Source: CAVSRC01 sp963781775 (lineage in GTDB: Bacteria; Pseudomonadota; Alphaproteobacteria; Rhizobiales; Kaistiaceae). Taken from it: DNA of 64,000 nucleotides. The position numbers and the translations under genes were made by a program. Location of the stretch: NCBI GenBank assembly GCA_963781775.1, contig CAWAHE010000005.1, positions 10,995 to 74,994 on the forward strand. Direction: 5' to 3'. Positions 17,192 to 27,415 of this stretch are shown one piece after another. The stretch's first letter is position 1; every line of letters starts with the position of its first letter. The notes below the pieces were generated by a model. The model searched no databases. It saw only the letters and a program-made list of their open reading frames with translations, and had not been told where the DNA came from.

Positions 17192-17965
17192 TCAGCGGTT
17201 CCTGAACTGCGGCGTGCGTTTCTCGACGAAGGCCGCCATGCCCTCCTTCTGGTCGTCGGTGGCGAACATGGCGTGGAAGACACGCCGCTCGAACAGGAGT
17301 CCCTCGCCGAGCGGCGCCTCGAAGGCGCGCACCACCGCTTCCTTGGCCATCATCACGACCGGCAGCGAATAGCCGGCGATCTTGTGGGCCGTGGCGAGCG
17401 CCGCCTCCATCAGGTCGTTGGCAGGCACAACGCGCGAGACGAGGCCCGCGCGCTCGGCTTCGGCGGCGTCCATGGTGCGGCCGGTGAGGATCAACTCCAT
17501 CGCCTTGGCCTTGCCGATGGCGCGCGGCAGGCGCTGGGTGCCGCCCATGCCGGGCATGATGCCGAGCGTGATCTCCGGCTGGCCGAATTTCGCATTGTCG
17601 GCGGCCAGTATGATGTCGCACATCATGGCGAGTTCGCAGCCGCCGCCCAGGCAATAGCCGGCCACCGCCGCGATCACCGGCTTGCGGCAGCGCGCGACGC
17701 GCTCCAACGCCGCGGCGTGATTGTTGACGTAGGCCTCGACATAGGTGAGCTCCGCCATCTCCTTGATGTCGGCCCCGGCCGCGAAGGCTTTTTCCGAGCC
17801 GGTGATGATGATGGCGCCGACCTTGGCGTCGGCCTCGAAGCCGTCGAGCGCCTGGTTGAGTTCGGCGATCAGCTGCGCATTGAGGGCGTTCAGCGCCTTC
17901 GGCCGGTTGAGGCGGATGATGGCCGTGCCGTCCTGCCGCTCGGTGATGATGCATTCAAAGGCCAT
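17192..17965 (-). CDS. Enoyl-CoA hydratase
   Basis: A 257-residue crotonase-family enzyme. The oxyanion-hole region is AFAAGADIKEM, the catalytic glutamates are in GGGCELAMMCD and FGQPEITLGIMPGMGG. It hydrates trans-2-enoyl-CoA to 3-hydroxyacyl-CoA in beta-oxidation or aromatic degradation (FadB1/PaaF-like). It is between rpsT and mutM, as in other Hyphomicrobiales. Thirteen bases separate it from mutM, so they may be cotranscribed. Confidence 0.92.
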   Translation of the reverse strand: MAFECIITERQDGTAIIRLNRPKALNALNAQLIAELNQALDGFEADAKVGAIIITGSEKAFAAGADIKEMAELTYVEAYVNNHAAALERVARCRKPVIAAVAGYCLGGGCELAMMCDIILAADNAKFGQPEITLGIMPGMGGTQRLPRAIGKAKAMELILTGRTMDAAEAERAGLVSRVVPANDLMEAALATAHKIAGYSLPVVMMAKEAVVRAFEAPLGEGLLFERRVFHAMFATDDQKEGMAAFVEKRTPQFRNR

Positions 17966-17977
17966 GACGGTTTTCCC

Positions 17978-18853
17978 TCAACGCTGGCAGACCGGACAAT
18001 AGAACGTCGATCGGCCTGAATGGACCTTGCGGCGAATGATGCCCTTGCCGCGCGGGCAGGGTTCGCCCTCGCGATCATAGACCGCGAAGGCATGCTGGAA
18101 ATCGCCGAGCTCGCCATTGGTGCGGATATGATCGCGCAGCGACGACCCCCCGGCCGCGATCGCATCCTGCAGCACCTCGCGGATGGCGTCGGCAAGCCGG
18201 TCCGCCGCGGCGGTCGGCCTGCCGGTCTTCGTGGCGAGCGTCCCCGACTTGCGGTCGGGCGACAGCCGCGCCCGCCACAGCGCCTCGCACACATAGATAT
18301 TGCCGAGCCCGGCGATGAGCCTCTGGTCCATCAGCGATGCCTTGAGCGGCGCGCTGCGCCCGGCGAGGAGCCTCGCCAGAGTCGCACCGCTGAGTTCGTT
18401 GCCCAGGGGTTCAATGCCCATGGCGCGAAAATGTTTCGACGTGGCGAGTTCGGCGCGCGGAATCAGGTCCATGAGGCCGAAGCGGCGTGGATCGTTGAAG
18501 ACGACGCGCACACCCGTGGACATGTGGAAGACGACATGGTCGTGGGCGCGCAGCTTGGTGCGCGGATGATAATAGGTGCCGGCCGTTGTCGACGAGCCCT
18601 CCGCCTCGATGCGGAACGAGCCCGACATGCCCAGATGCATGACCAGCACCGTGCCGTCATCGAGATCGGCGATCAGATATTTGGCCCGGCGGCCGAGGGA
18701 AACCACCCGGCGGCCGGTCAGCCGGCGAGCGAAACGCGGCGGGAAGGGGACGCGCAGATCCGGCCGGCGCTGCTCGACCTTGAGGATCGTGGCGCCCTCC
18801 ATGACCGGCGCGAGGCCACGGCGGACCGTCTCGACTTCTGGCAATTCGGGCAA
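17978..18853 (-). CDS. mutM: Formamidopyrimidine-DNA glycosylase, with an incomplete Zn finger
   Basis: A 291-residue Fpg. The N-terminal catalytic MPELPEVETVRRGL is exact (Pro2 nucleophile, Glu3). The lesion-recognition loop and H2TH region are present (GLGNIYVCEALWRARLSP). The C-terminal finger reads CPRGKGIIRRKVHSGRSTFYCPVCQ: the second Cys of the first knuckle (usually CxxC or Cx4C) is not there, leaving three cysteines. A nearby His (KVH) might complete a site, but that is speculative. The enzyme removes 8-oxoguanine and nicks the strand. It is divergent from ubiE. Confidence 0.93.
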   Translation of the reverse strand: MPELPEVETVRRGLAPVMEGATILKVEQRRPDLRVPFPPRFARRLTGRRVVSLGRRAKYLIADLDDGTVLVMHLGMSGSFRIEAEGSSTTAGTYYHPRTKLRAHDHVVFHMSTGVRVVFNDPRRFGLMDLIPRAELATSKHFRAMGIEPLGNELSGATLARLLAGRSAPLKASLMDQRLIAGLGNIYVCEALWRARLSPDRKSGTLATKTGRPTAAADRLADAIREVLQDAIAAGGSSLRDHIRTNGELGDFQHAFAVYDREGEPCPRGKGIIRRKVHSGRSTFYCPVCQR

Positions 18854-18917
18854 GAGCTAACCCTTTGGCAAGGCCGCGACGATAGCCCTTCGCCGTGGCT
18901 TGGGCTATGGAGGCTCC

Positions 18918-19700
18918 ATGCAGAACACCGGGCAAGACGGCACTTCGGACGGCGACCGCGCCTCTTTCGGCTTCCGCGAGGTGCCGACCGCCGACAAGCA
19001 GCGGCTGGTCGACGACGTCTTCGACGCCGTCGCCCGCCGCTACGACCTGATGAACGACCTCATGTCGGGCGGCGTCCACCGGCTGTGGAAGGATGCCTTC
19101 GTGACCTGGCTGGCGCCGCCGCGCCGCTCGTCCGTGCCCTTCCGCGTCCTCGATGTTGCCGGCGGCACCGGCGACATCGCCTTCCGCATTGCCGACCGCT
19201 CGCAGTCGGCGCGGGTCACGGTCGCCGATATCAATGCCGAGATGCTCGCCGTCGGGCGCCAGCGCGCCGAGGGTCGGCCCTATGCCGATCGGGTCGACTT
19301 CGTCGAGGCCAACGCCGAGGACCTGCCCTTCGAGGACGGCGAATATGACGCCGTCACCATCGCCTTCGGCATCCGCAACGTGCCGCGCATCGATCATGCG
19401 CTCACCGAGGCGTTCCGCGTTCTGAAACCAGGCGGGCGCTTTCTGTGCCTGGAATTCTCCGCCGTCGACGTCGCCGGCCTCGATCGGATTTATGAGCTGT
19501 TCTCGTTCAAGGTGATCCCGGCGATCGGCGATCTCGTCGTCGGCGATGGCGAGCCTTACCGCTATCTCGTCGAGTCGATCCGCCGCTTCCCCAATCAGGC
19601 GCGCTTCGCCGCCATGATCGAGGACGCCGGCTTCAGCCGCGTCAGCGTGCGCAATCTTTCCGGCGGCATCGCCGCCATGCATTCCGGCTGGAAGCTCTGA
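18918..19700 (+). CDS. ubiE: Ubiquinone/menaquinone biosynthesis methyltransferase UbiE
   Basis: A 260-residue SAM-dependent methyltransferase. I chose the ATG at 18918 (MQNTGQDG) with GGAGG upstream. The family signatures are FDAVARRYDLMNDLMSGGVH and the SAM motif LDVAGGTGDIAFRI; RFLCLEFS and PYRYLVESIRRFPNQ are typical C-terminal parts. It methylates the ring carbon in the late steps of ubiquinone synthesis. It is 8 bases upstream of ubiB, so the two form a unit divergent from mutM. Confidence 0.96.
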   Translation: MQNTGQDGTSDGDRASFGFREVPTADKQRLVDDVFDAVARRYDLMNDLMSGGVHRLWKDAFVTWLAPPRRSSVPFRVLDVAGGTGDIAFRIADRSQSARVTVADINAEMLAVGRQRAEGRPYADRVDFVEANAEDLPFEDGEYDAVTIAFGIRNVPRIDHALTEAFRVLKPGGRFLCLEFSAVDVAGLDRIYELFSFKVIPAIGDLVVGDGEPYRYLVESIRRFPNQARFAAMIEDAGFSRVSVRNLSGGIAAMHSGWKL

Positions 19701-19708
19701 GAGGGACC

Positions 19709-21208
19709 ATGGCCGGAACGCTCGCCGCGCTCTTCCGGCTGGCCGGCGCCGGCTACGTGCTGGCGCGTGAGGGCGCCTTCGCGCTGGTCGATCCCGACGA
19801 ACTCCCCGCCGGCCCGCGTGCGGCGGTTCGCATCGCACGCCTGTTCGAGCGGCGCGGCATCAGCGCCGCCGACCGCGGCGAACGCCTGACCGCGGCGCTC
19901 AACCGGCTCGGTCCCTCCTATGTGAAGCTCGGCCAGTTCCTCGCCACCCGGCCCGACCTGATCGGCAAGGATGGCGCTGATGCGCTCGGGCGCCTCCGCG
20001 ACGAGATCGCGCCGTTTCCCGAGGCGGAGGCACGCGCCACGATAGAGCGATCGCTCGGCAAGCCGGTCGAGGACCTGTTCGCGTCGCTATCGCCGCCGAT
20101 TGCCGCGGCTTCCATCGCGCAGGTGCACAAGGCGACGCTTGCGGGCCCTGACGGCGCCCCCCGCACCGTCGCGGTCAAGGTGCTCCGCCCCGGCATTCGC
20201 AGACGCTTCAAGGATGACCTCGACACATTTTACGCGGGCGCGCGGCTCATCGAGCGCGTCGATCCGGCGTCGCGGCGCCTGAGGCCGATGGCCGTGGTCG
20301 ATACGCTCGCCCGTTCGATGACGCTCGAGATGGATCTCAGGCTGGAGGCGGCGGCGCTCTCGGAGATGGCCGAGCTGACGGCGGGCGATCAGGGTTTCCG
20401 CGTGCCGACGGTCGAATGGGATCTGACCGCGCGCGACGTGCTGACGCTGGACTGGGTGGACGGCATCCGACTGTCCGACATCGCGGCGCTCGTGGCCGCC
20501 GGTCACGACCTGCCATTGATCGCGCGCCGCCTGATGCAGGCGTTCCTGCGACAGGCGCTGCGCGACGGCTTCTTCCACGCCGACATGCATCAGGGCAATT
20601 TCTTCGTCGACCCGGCCGGCGACGTCGTCGCCATCGACTTCGGCATCATGGGCCGTCTCGGCAAGGCCGAGCGCCGCTTCCTCGCCGAGATTCTCTATGG
20701 CTTCATCCAGCGCGACTATCGCCGCATCGCCGAGGTCCATTTCGCGGCCGGTTACGTGCCCGACAATCACACGGTCGACGATTTCGCGCAGGCGCTGCGC
20801 GCCATCGGCGAGCCGATCCACGGCCAGGGCGCCAGCGCGATCTCGATGGCGAAGCTCCTGGCTCTGCTCTTCGAGGTGACCGAGATCTTCGACATGCAGA
20901 CGCGGCCTGAACTGCTGCTTGTGCAGAAGACCATGGTGGTGGTCGAGGGCGTCGCGCGCACGCTCGATCCGCATTTCGACATGTGGTCGACGGCGGAGCC
21001 CGTCGTCGCCGACTGGATCGAGCGCAATCTCGGACCGACCGGGCAGATGGAACGCGCGGCGGAGGGGATCGGCGCGCTCGGGCGGCTCGCCGAGCGAACT
21101 GCCGCGGCTCGCCGAGCGCGCCGAACGCCTGTCGGCCGAGATGGACCGCATGGGCGAGCACGGCATTCGTCTCGATCCCGAAACGATCGAGGAAATCGGC
21201 CGCTCTGA
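19709..21208 (+). CDS. ubiB: UbiB-type protein kinase-like, C-terminus frameshifted
   Basis: The 499-codon frame has a complete UbiB/ADCK core: YVKLGQFLATRPDLIG (KxGQ), SIAQVHKATL, ALRDGFFHADMHQGNFFVD and VAIDFGIMGRLG. Family members are needed for ubiquinone synthesis. The end of this frame (residues after about 462: ERTAAARRARRTPVG...) is not family sequence. The proper ending (LPRLAERAERLSAEMD, then WGRVALVVIAVVVVVAG, a membrane segment) continues in another frame to 21293. One extra base near 21095 would explain it; see the separate entry. Confidence 0.88.
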   Translation: MAGTLAALFRLAGAGYVLAREGAFALVDPDELPAGPRAAVRIARLFERRGISAADRGERLTAALNRLGPSYVKLGQFLATRPDLIGKDGADALGRLRDEIAPFPEAEARATIERSLGKPVEDLFASLSPPIAAASIAQVHKATLAGPDGAPRTVAVKVLRPGIRRRFKDDLDTFYAGARLIERVDPASRRLRPMAVVDTLARSMTLEMDLRLEAAALSEMAELTAGDQGFRVPTVEWDLTARDVLTLDWVDGIRLSDIAALVAAGHDLPLIARRLMQAFLRQALRDGFFHADMHQGNFFVDPAGDVVAIDFGIMGRLGKAERRFLAEILYGFIQRDYRRIAEVHFAAGYVPDNHTVDDFAQALRAIGEPIHGQGASAISMAKLLALLFEVTEIFDMQTRPELLLVQKTMVVVEGVARTLDPHFDMWSTAEPVVADWIERNLGPTGQMERAAEGIGALGRLAERTAAARRARRTPVGRDGPHGRARHSSRSRNDRGNRPL

Positions 21209-21293
21209 AGCCCGCAGCGGGCGCTGGGGCCGGGTGGCGCTGGTGGTGATTGCCGTGGTCGTCGTGGTGGCTGGACTGAAGCTGATCTTCTAG
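21095..21293 (+). other. ubiB: Out-of-frame true C-terminus of ubiB
   Basis: In the +1 frame, this stretch encodes LPRLAERAERLSAEMDRMGE, then HGIRLDPETIEEIGR, and a hydrophobic tail, which are the usual C-terminal membrane-anchor residues of alphaproteobacterial UbiB. Removing one base from the sequence gag-c-gaactg near 21095 would restore a 527-residue protein. Confidence 0.8.
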
Positions 21294-21335
21294 CGCCGGT
21301 TGACGGCCGGCCGCGTCGGCACGACGCTGCGGGCC

Positions 21336-21791
21336 ATGAGCAGGGCTTTCGTCAAGGAAGATGCCGGCGGCGACGAGGGGTTGCCCGATCGCCCGGTGTC
21401 GACCCATCCGAACTACGTGACGCCCGAGGGCCTGGCACGCATCGATGCGGAACTTGCCCGGCTGAATGCCGCGGCGGTCGAGGCAGGTGACGATCGCGCC
21501 GCCCGCGCCACGGTGGAGCGTGACCTCCGCTACTGGCGCGCACGTCGCGCCAACGCGGAAGTCATCCCGCCGCCAGTCGATACGACCACGGTCCGCTTTG
21601 GATCGACCGTGACCATCGTCCGGGACGACGATCGGCGGCAGGTGTGGCGCATCGTCGGCGAGGACGAGGCCGATCCGAAGGAAGGCACGCTGTCCCACGT
21701 CTCGCCGCTGGCGCGGGCGCTGATCGGCAAGGCAGTGGGGGACACGGTAGGGATCGCCGACGGCGAGGCGGAGATCGTCGATATCGCCTGA
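21336..21791 (+). CDS. GreA/GreB-family transcription elongation factor-like protein
   Basis: A 151-residue protein starting MSRAFVKEDAG (ATG at 21336; the frame is open from 21300). The N-terminal helix region has PNYVTPEGLARIDAELARLN and RDLRYWRARRANAEVI; the C-terminal FKBP-like GreA/B domain includes RFGSTVTIVRDDDRRQVWRIVGEDEADP and ISPLARALIGKAVGD-type sequence (here VSPLARALIGKAVGD). Gre proteins stimulate RNA cleavage by stalled RNA polymerase. It follows ubiB on the same strand. Confidence 0.85.
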   Translation: MSRAFVKEDAGGDEGLPDRPVSTHPNYVTPEGLARIDAELARLNAAAVEAGDDRAARATVERDLRYWRARRANAEVIPPPVDTTTVRFGSTVTIVRDDDRRQVWRIVGEDEADPKEGTLSHVSPLARALIGKAVGDTVGIADGEAEIVDIA

Positions 21792-21842
21792 CAAGGCGGG
21801 CTAACAGATGTTGAAGCGCCCGATATATGCTGCTAACGTGCG

Positions 21843-21867
21843 AATTGCATTATAAAAGAGGCAAATT
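21843..21867. promoter_or_regulatory. Imperfect inverted repeat upstream of coaBC
   Basis: AATTGC (21843-21848) and GCAAATT (21861-21867) flank TATAAAAG just before the GTG start of coaBC, in an AT-rich strip. This could be an operator for the HTH domain encoded by the same gene. Weak evidence; the repeat has one extra base in one arm. Confidence 0.25.
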
Positions 21868-21869
21868 GG

Positions 21870-23338
21870 GTGACAGATAGCGAAGCCGACATGCTGCGTC
21901 GGCTCCGGCAGGCGATCGCGACGCGGATCGAGGCGCGGGGCACCACCGCTTCGGCGCTGTCCCGTGACGCAGCCCTCGGACGCAACGCCGTCAGCGACAT
22001 CCTGAGCGGCAAGAGCGGCAACCCCGGACTGCTGACGCTCGAGGCAATCGCAAAGGCGCTGGATTGCGATCTCACGGCCCTGCTCAACGCTGAGGGCAGC
22101 GACACGGGCGCAGCACCCGCAAGCGGCAAATCGATTCTCCTCATCATCGGCGGCGGCATCGCCGCCTACAAGGCGCTCGACCTCATTCGCCGCCTGCGCG
22201 AGCGCGGCTTTGGCGTGCGCGTCGTGATGACGAAGGCCGCGCAGGAATTCATCACGCCGCTATCGGTCGGCGCGTTGACCGGCGGCAAGGTCTTCACCGA
22301 ACTCTTCGACCGCGAGGACGAACACGACGTCGGCCACATCCGTCTGGCGCGCGAGGCCGGGCTTGTCATCGTCGCGCCCGCGACCGCCGACCTGATGGCG
22401 AAGATGGCGACGGGGCAGGCGGGCGACCTCGCCACCGCGATCCTGCTCGCGAGGCGCGCGCCGGTGCTGCTGGCCCCGGCGATGAATCCGGCCATGTGGG
22501 CGAACGCGGCCACCCGCCGCAACGCAGAGATCCTGCGCCGCGACGGCGTCCATTTCATCGGGCCGATGACCGGCGAGATGGCTGAGTCCGGCGAGGCCGG
22601 CACCGGCCGCATGGCCGAACCGCTCGACATCGTCGCCGCGGCGACGCGTATCCTGTCGCCCGTGCCGGCGCTGCTTGCCGGGCATCACGTGCTGGTCACG
22701 TCCGGGCCAACCCACGAGCCGATCGACCCGGTGCGCTATCTCGCCAACCGCTCCTCCGGCCGGCAGGGTCATGCCATCGCCGAAGCCGCCGCTGCCGCCG
22801 GCGCGCGCGTGACGCTGGTGTCCGGGCCGGTCACGGTTGCCGATCCGCCGGGCGTCACCGTCGTCCATGTCGAGACGGCGCGCGAGATGCTGGAGGCGGT
22901 GGAAGCGGCGCTCCCCGCCGACATCGCGGTGATGGCCGCCGCCGTCGCCGACTGGCGCGTCGCTACCGAGGCGAAGGGCAAGATCAAGAAGGACAAGTCC
23001 GGCAAGCCGCCGCCCGCGCTGGCGCTGACCGAGAACCCCGATATCCTCGCCACCGTCGGGCGGCACCATAAGCTCAGGCCCGCGCTGGTCGTCGGCTTCG
23101 CCGCCGAGACCGACGACCTCATGGCGAACGCGCGGAAGAAGCTCGCCGCCAAGGGCGCCGACTGGATTCTTGCCAACGATGTGTCGCCGCAATCGGGCAT
23201 CATGGGTGGTGTGGAGAACGCCGTGCATCTGGTCAGCGCCGACGGCGTCGAGGACTGGCCGCGCATGCCCAAGGAAGACGTGGCGCGTCGGCTTGTCGAG
23301 CGGATTGCGGCGGCGCTCACCAAACACGGAAAGAAGAC

Positions 23339-23342
<4 letters not shown>
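21870..23342 (+). CDS. coaBC: HTH-fused phosphopantothenoylcysteine decarboxylase/phosphopantothenate-cysteine ligase
   Basis: A 490-residue protein in one open frame from GTG 21870 (AGAGG upstream). Residues about 8-75 form an XRE-type helix-turn-helix (TASALSRDAALGRNAVSDIL, then LTLEAIAKALDCDLTALL). The flavin-dependent CoaC part follows (ILLIIGGGIAAYKALDLI, His in VGHIRLARE, APAMNPAMW). The usual active-site Cys of the flap is not seen (MTGEMAESGEAGTGRMAEP). The CoaB part has NRSSGRQGHAIAEAA and KGKIKKDKSG. The pair of activities makes 4'-phosphopantetheine for CoA. The DNA-binding fusion is unusual and could couple CoA synthesis to transcription. ATGA overlap with dut. Confidence 0.93.
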
Positions 23343-23785
<443 letters not shown>

Positions 23786-23813
23786 AGTGCCGGTCCGGCA
23801 AGGAGGAAACATC

Positions 23814-24824
<1,011 letters not shown>

Positions 24825-24833
24825 GGGTCCGTG

Positions 24834-25850
24834 CTATTGGCTGCGGTTTTGGTTTTCCAGGGCGGGAGGGGGATCCAAATAGCGCGGCGCACGGGCAAGG
24901 AGTCGCTCGGCTTCGGCCACCATGTCGTGGACGATGTCGCTGGCTGAGCGCACATCGTGAATCAGTCCGGCAGCCTCGCCCACGAAAAGGCCGGCGCGAT
25001 CCGTGTCCCCTTCGGTAAATCCGGACCAATAGCGTTCGCGCTCGGTGGCGTTCGCGTCGGGCGCCGCCAGAGCGGCCTCACGGCCGTGCCATCTGGCCAC
25101 GAAACCATCGTTGAGCGCCCGCCCGCTGAAGCCCGCCGGCCAATCGTAACCGCGGACCACATCCATGACGCGGGTTTTAACGGTGACGTCGCCATTTGCC
25201 GCGAGCATCGCGTGCTGAAATTGTTGCGACACGCTGGCCTCCGTGCTGGCAATGAAGCGTGACCCAATCAGCACGCCGTCCGCCCCGAGCAGCAACGCTG
25301 CAGCAAGGCCGCGTCCGTCGGCGATGCCACCGGCCGCGACCAGCATCGTGCCTGATGCTTCCCGCGCGAGAAGATCGGCAATCTCCGGCACCAGCGTCAA
25401 CGTCGCACGGCTTCCACCGTGCCCGCCGGCCTCGCCGCCTTGCGCGACAATGACATCCGCGGCCGCTGCGATTGCATCCCGCGCATGCGCCAGCGTCTGG
25501 ACCTGACAGATCAGTGGGATACCGGCCGCCTTGATCTGCTGCGCGAACGGAGCGGGCGAACCGAACGACAGCATCAGGGCCCTAGGTGACCGGGCAAGGA
25601 CTTCGTCGAGAAGTTCAGGATTTCGTGCCAGCGACCAGGTGATGAACCCACACCCGACCGGCGCATTGCCCGCGTCGGCAAACGCTGACTGCAGCCACGC
25701 GCGGTCGCCGTACCCGCCGCCGATCATGCCCAGTCCGCCGGCTCGCGAGACGGCGGCCGCAAGCCGGCCGCCCGAGAACCATCCCATCGGGGCCAAGAGC
25801 ACGGGGTGCTTGATTCCAAGCCGTTCCGTCAGACGCGTGCGAAGGGCCAT
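24834..25850 (-). CDS. Nitronate monooxygenase / 2-nitropropane dioxygenase-like FMN protein
   Basis: A 338-residue TIM-barrel flavoprotein. HPVLLAPMGWFSGGRLAAAV is the N-terminal FMN region; the conserved active-site loop is VAQGGEAGGHGGSR with the typical catalytic histidine; AAGGIADGRGLAAALLLGAD and GVLIGSRFIASTEA are the phosphate-binding strands. Family members oxidise nitronates, and some are enoyl reductases, so the exact substrate is open. A good ribosome binding site (GAGGGTAAG) supports the ATG at 25850. Confidence 0.9.
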   Translation of the reverse strand: MALRTRLTERLGIKHPVLLAPMGWFSGGRLAAAVSRAGGLGMIGGGYGDRAWLQSAFADAGNAPVGCGFITWSLARNPELLDEVLARSPRALMLSFGSPAPFAQQIKAAGIPLICQVQTLAHARDAIAAAADVIVAQGGEAGGHGGSRATLTLVPEIADLLAREASGTMLVAAGGIADGRGLAAALLLGADGVLIGSRFIASTEASVSQQFQHAMLAANGDVTVKTRVMDVVRGYDWPAGFSGRALNDGFVARWHGREAALAAPDANATERERYWSGFTEGDTDRAGLFVGEAAGLIHDVRSASDIVHDMVAEAERLLARAPRYLDPPPALENQNRSQ

Positions 25851-26027
25851 CTTCTTACCCTCTGTGAGGCAATAACTCGCTTCTTTACAGCGGACAGATT
25901 GAAAAGGCGCTGTCTCGGTTGCGCCGTCGCGATGCCTTCTCTCCCATCAAGATTGCGTGAGCCGATTGCGGCGGCGTTCGCCGTCGCAGACAGTCGGCGC
26001 GGCATTTAACCGGGGAGGAAACAAATC

Positions 26028-26432
26028 ATGAGCGCAGTCGCGGTCAACTGGCTGGCGATCATCGTCGCCGCCATCGTCAGGTTTGCCATCGGCGCGGGCT
26101 GGTACACGGCGCTGTTCGGCAAGCGATGGCGCGCGCTTCAGGGCATTCCCGAAGGCGCGTCCACGGCCGGCATGGGGCAGGCGATGATAGCGGGCTTCAT
26201 CGGCGACCTAGTCATGGCCTATGTGCTGGCGCGTTTCGTCGGCCACTACGGCGCGGCCAACATCATCGACGGCGTGGTCGTCGGCTTTCTCGCCTGGCTC
26301 GGCTTCGTCGCCACCATCATGGTGGGCTCGATCTTCTACGAGAAGAAGCCCGGCGAAGTGGTCGCCATCAACGCCGGCTACCAGCTCGTCACCATCGTCG
26401 TCATGGGCGCCATCCTGGCGGTCTGGCACTAG
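26028..26432 (+). CDS. DUF1761 domain membrane protein
   Basis: A 134-residue protein with four hydrophobic segments (LAIIVAAIVRFAIGAGWYTALF, MIAGFIGDLVMAYVLARFVG, VVGFLAWLGFVATIMVGSIF and VTIVVMGAILAVW) and the FYEKKPGEVVAINAGYQL loop typical of DUF1761. GGGAGGAAAC precedes the start. Function unknown. It is convergent with the transglutaminase-like gene, 3 bases apart. Confidence 0.85.
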   Translation: MSAVAVNWLAIIVAAIVRFAIGAGWYTALFGKRWRALQGIPEGASTAGMGQAMIAGFIGDLVMAYVLARFVGHYGAANIIDGVVVGFLAWLGFVATIMVGSIFYEKKPGEVVAINAGYQLVTIVVMGAILAVWH

Positions 26433-26435
26433 CGA

Positions 26436-27248
26436 CTAGGCCGGCACGACCTCGTCGCTCCACACCCGGAATCCGACGAGGTCGGTCATCCCGAACGAGT
26501 TGCTGATCGCGACGTCCGAGGCGTCACGGCCGGTCGCGATCAGCACGCGGCCGATGCGCGGCTTGTTGTTGCGCGGGTCGAAGGTGCGCCAGGCGCCGCC
26601 CAGCCACGCCTCGAACCACGCCGAGAAATCCATCGGAGCCGGATCGGGCGGCACGCCGATGTCGCCGAGATAGCCGGTGACATAGCGCGCCGGGATACCC
26701 ATGCAGCGGCAGAAGGTGACGCCGAGATGCGCGAAATCGCGGCACACCCCGGTGCGCTCCTGGAAAGCGTCGGCGGCCGAGCGCGTCGCGCGCGCGAACT
26801 GATAGCCGAAGGCGATGTGGTTGTGGACGTATTCGCAGATCGCCTGCACGCGCGGCCAGCCTTCGGGCGTATTGCCGAAGAGCTGCCAGGCGAGGTCGCT
26901 CATCTTGTCGGTCTCGCAATAGCGGCTGCCGAGAAGGAAGACGAGGCACTCGGACGGCAGGTCGGGGATCGGGTGCTGGATCGCGTCCATGACGACCGGG
27001 TCGGGCAGGCCGGAATCGTGGATGATCGCGTCGGCGGTGAAGGCGGTGCGCCCGGGCTGGATGACGGTGCGCGAACAAATGTTGCCGAAGGCGTCGTTGT
27101 ACCGGGTAATCGCCGACGGCGGATCGGCGGTGATCGTGTCCGGCGCGACGAGATCGGGCACGCGCGACGGATGCACGTTCAGCGACAATATCATCGGCGT
27201 CACCTGCTGGCAGGCGTAGGCGATCTCGAAACCGATCCGGATGTCCAT
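26436..27248 (-). CDS. Transglutaminase-like protein (probable cysteine protease fold)
   Basis: A 270-residue protein of the transglutaminase-like superfamily common in alphaproteobacteria. I chose ATG 27248 (MDIRIGFEI). The putative nucleophile is in RTGVCRDFAHLGVTFCR, followed by ARYVTGYLGDIG. Where the family's catalytic His would lie (DFxAWFEAW) this protein has Ser, and the usual RHN of the Asp-containing strand reads RNN (TFDPRNNKPRIG). It may therefore be a variant triad or an inactive binding domain. Role unknown. Its 5' end lies beside the MoeB-like gene. Confidence 0.8.
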   Translation of the reverse strand: MDIRIGFEIAYACQQVTPMILSLNVHPSRVPDLVAPDTITADPPSAITRYNDAFGNICSRTVIQPGRTAFTADAIIHDSGLPDPVVMDAIQHPIPDLPSECLVFLLGSRYCETDKMSDLAWQLFGNTPEGWPRVQAICEYVHNHIAFGYQFARATRSAADAFQERTGVCRDFAHLGVTFCRCMGIPARYVTGYLGDIGVPPDPAPMDFSAWFEAWLGGAWRTFDPRNNKPRIGRVLIATGRDASDVAISNSFGMTDLVGFRVWSDEVVPA

Positions 27249-27415
27249 CAAAAGCCTGACTGGCGGCGCGGCGAACGCGCCGGCCGTTCTGCGGTTGCGT
27301 GATTGGGATGGTGCAAGAAGGGTGCCCGTCCGCGGCCAACAACGCCCGCCGGGGCCGACGGTTCCACGTCTGGTCAGGCTCGTCAACGCGGCGCGCCGCG
27401 CCTAGACTGGCCGGC

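Noticed and set aside
21300..21335. Use of the earlier start (21300) for the GreA/B-like gene
   Set aside because: The family N-terminus begins MSRAFVKEDAG at 21336; the earlier residues are not conserved.
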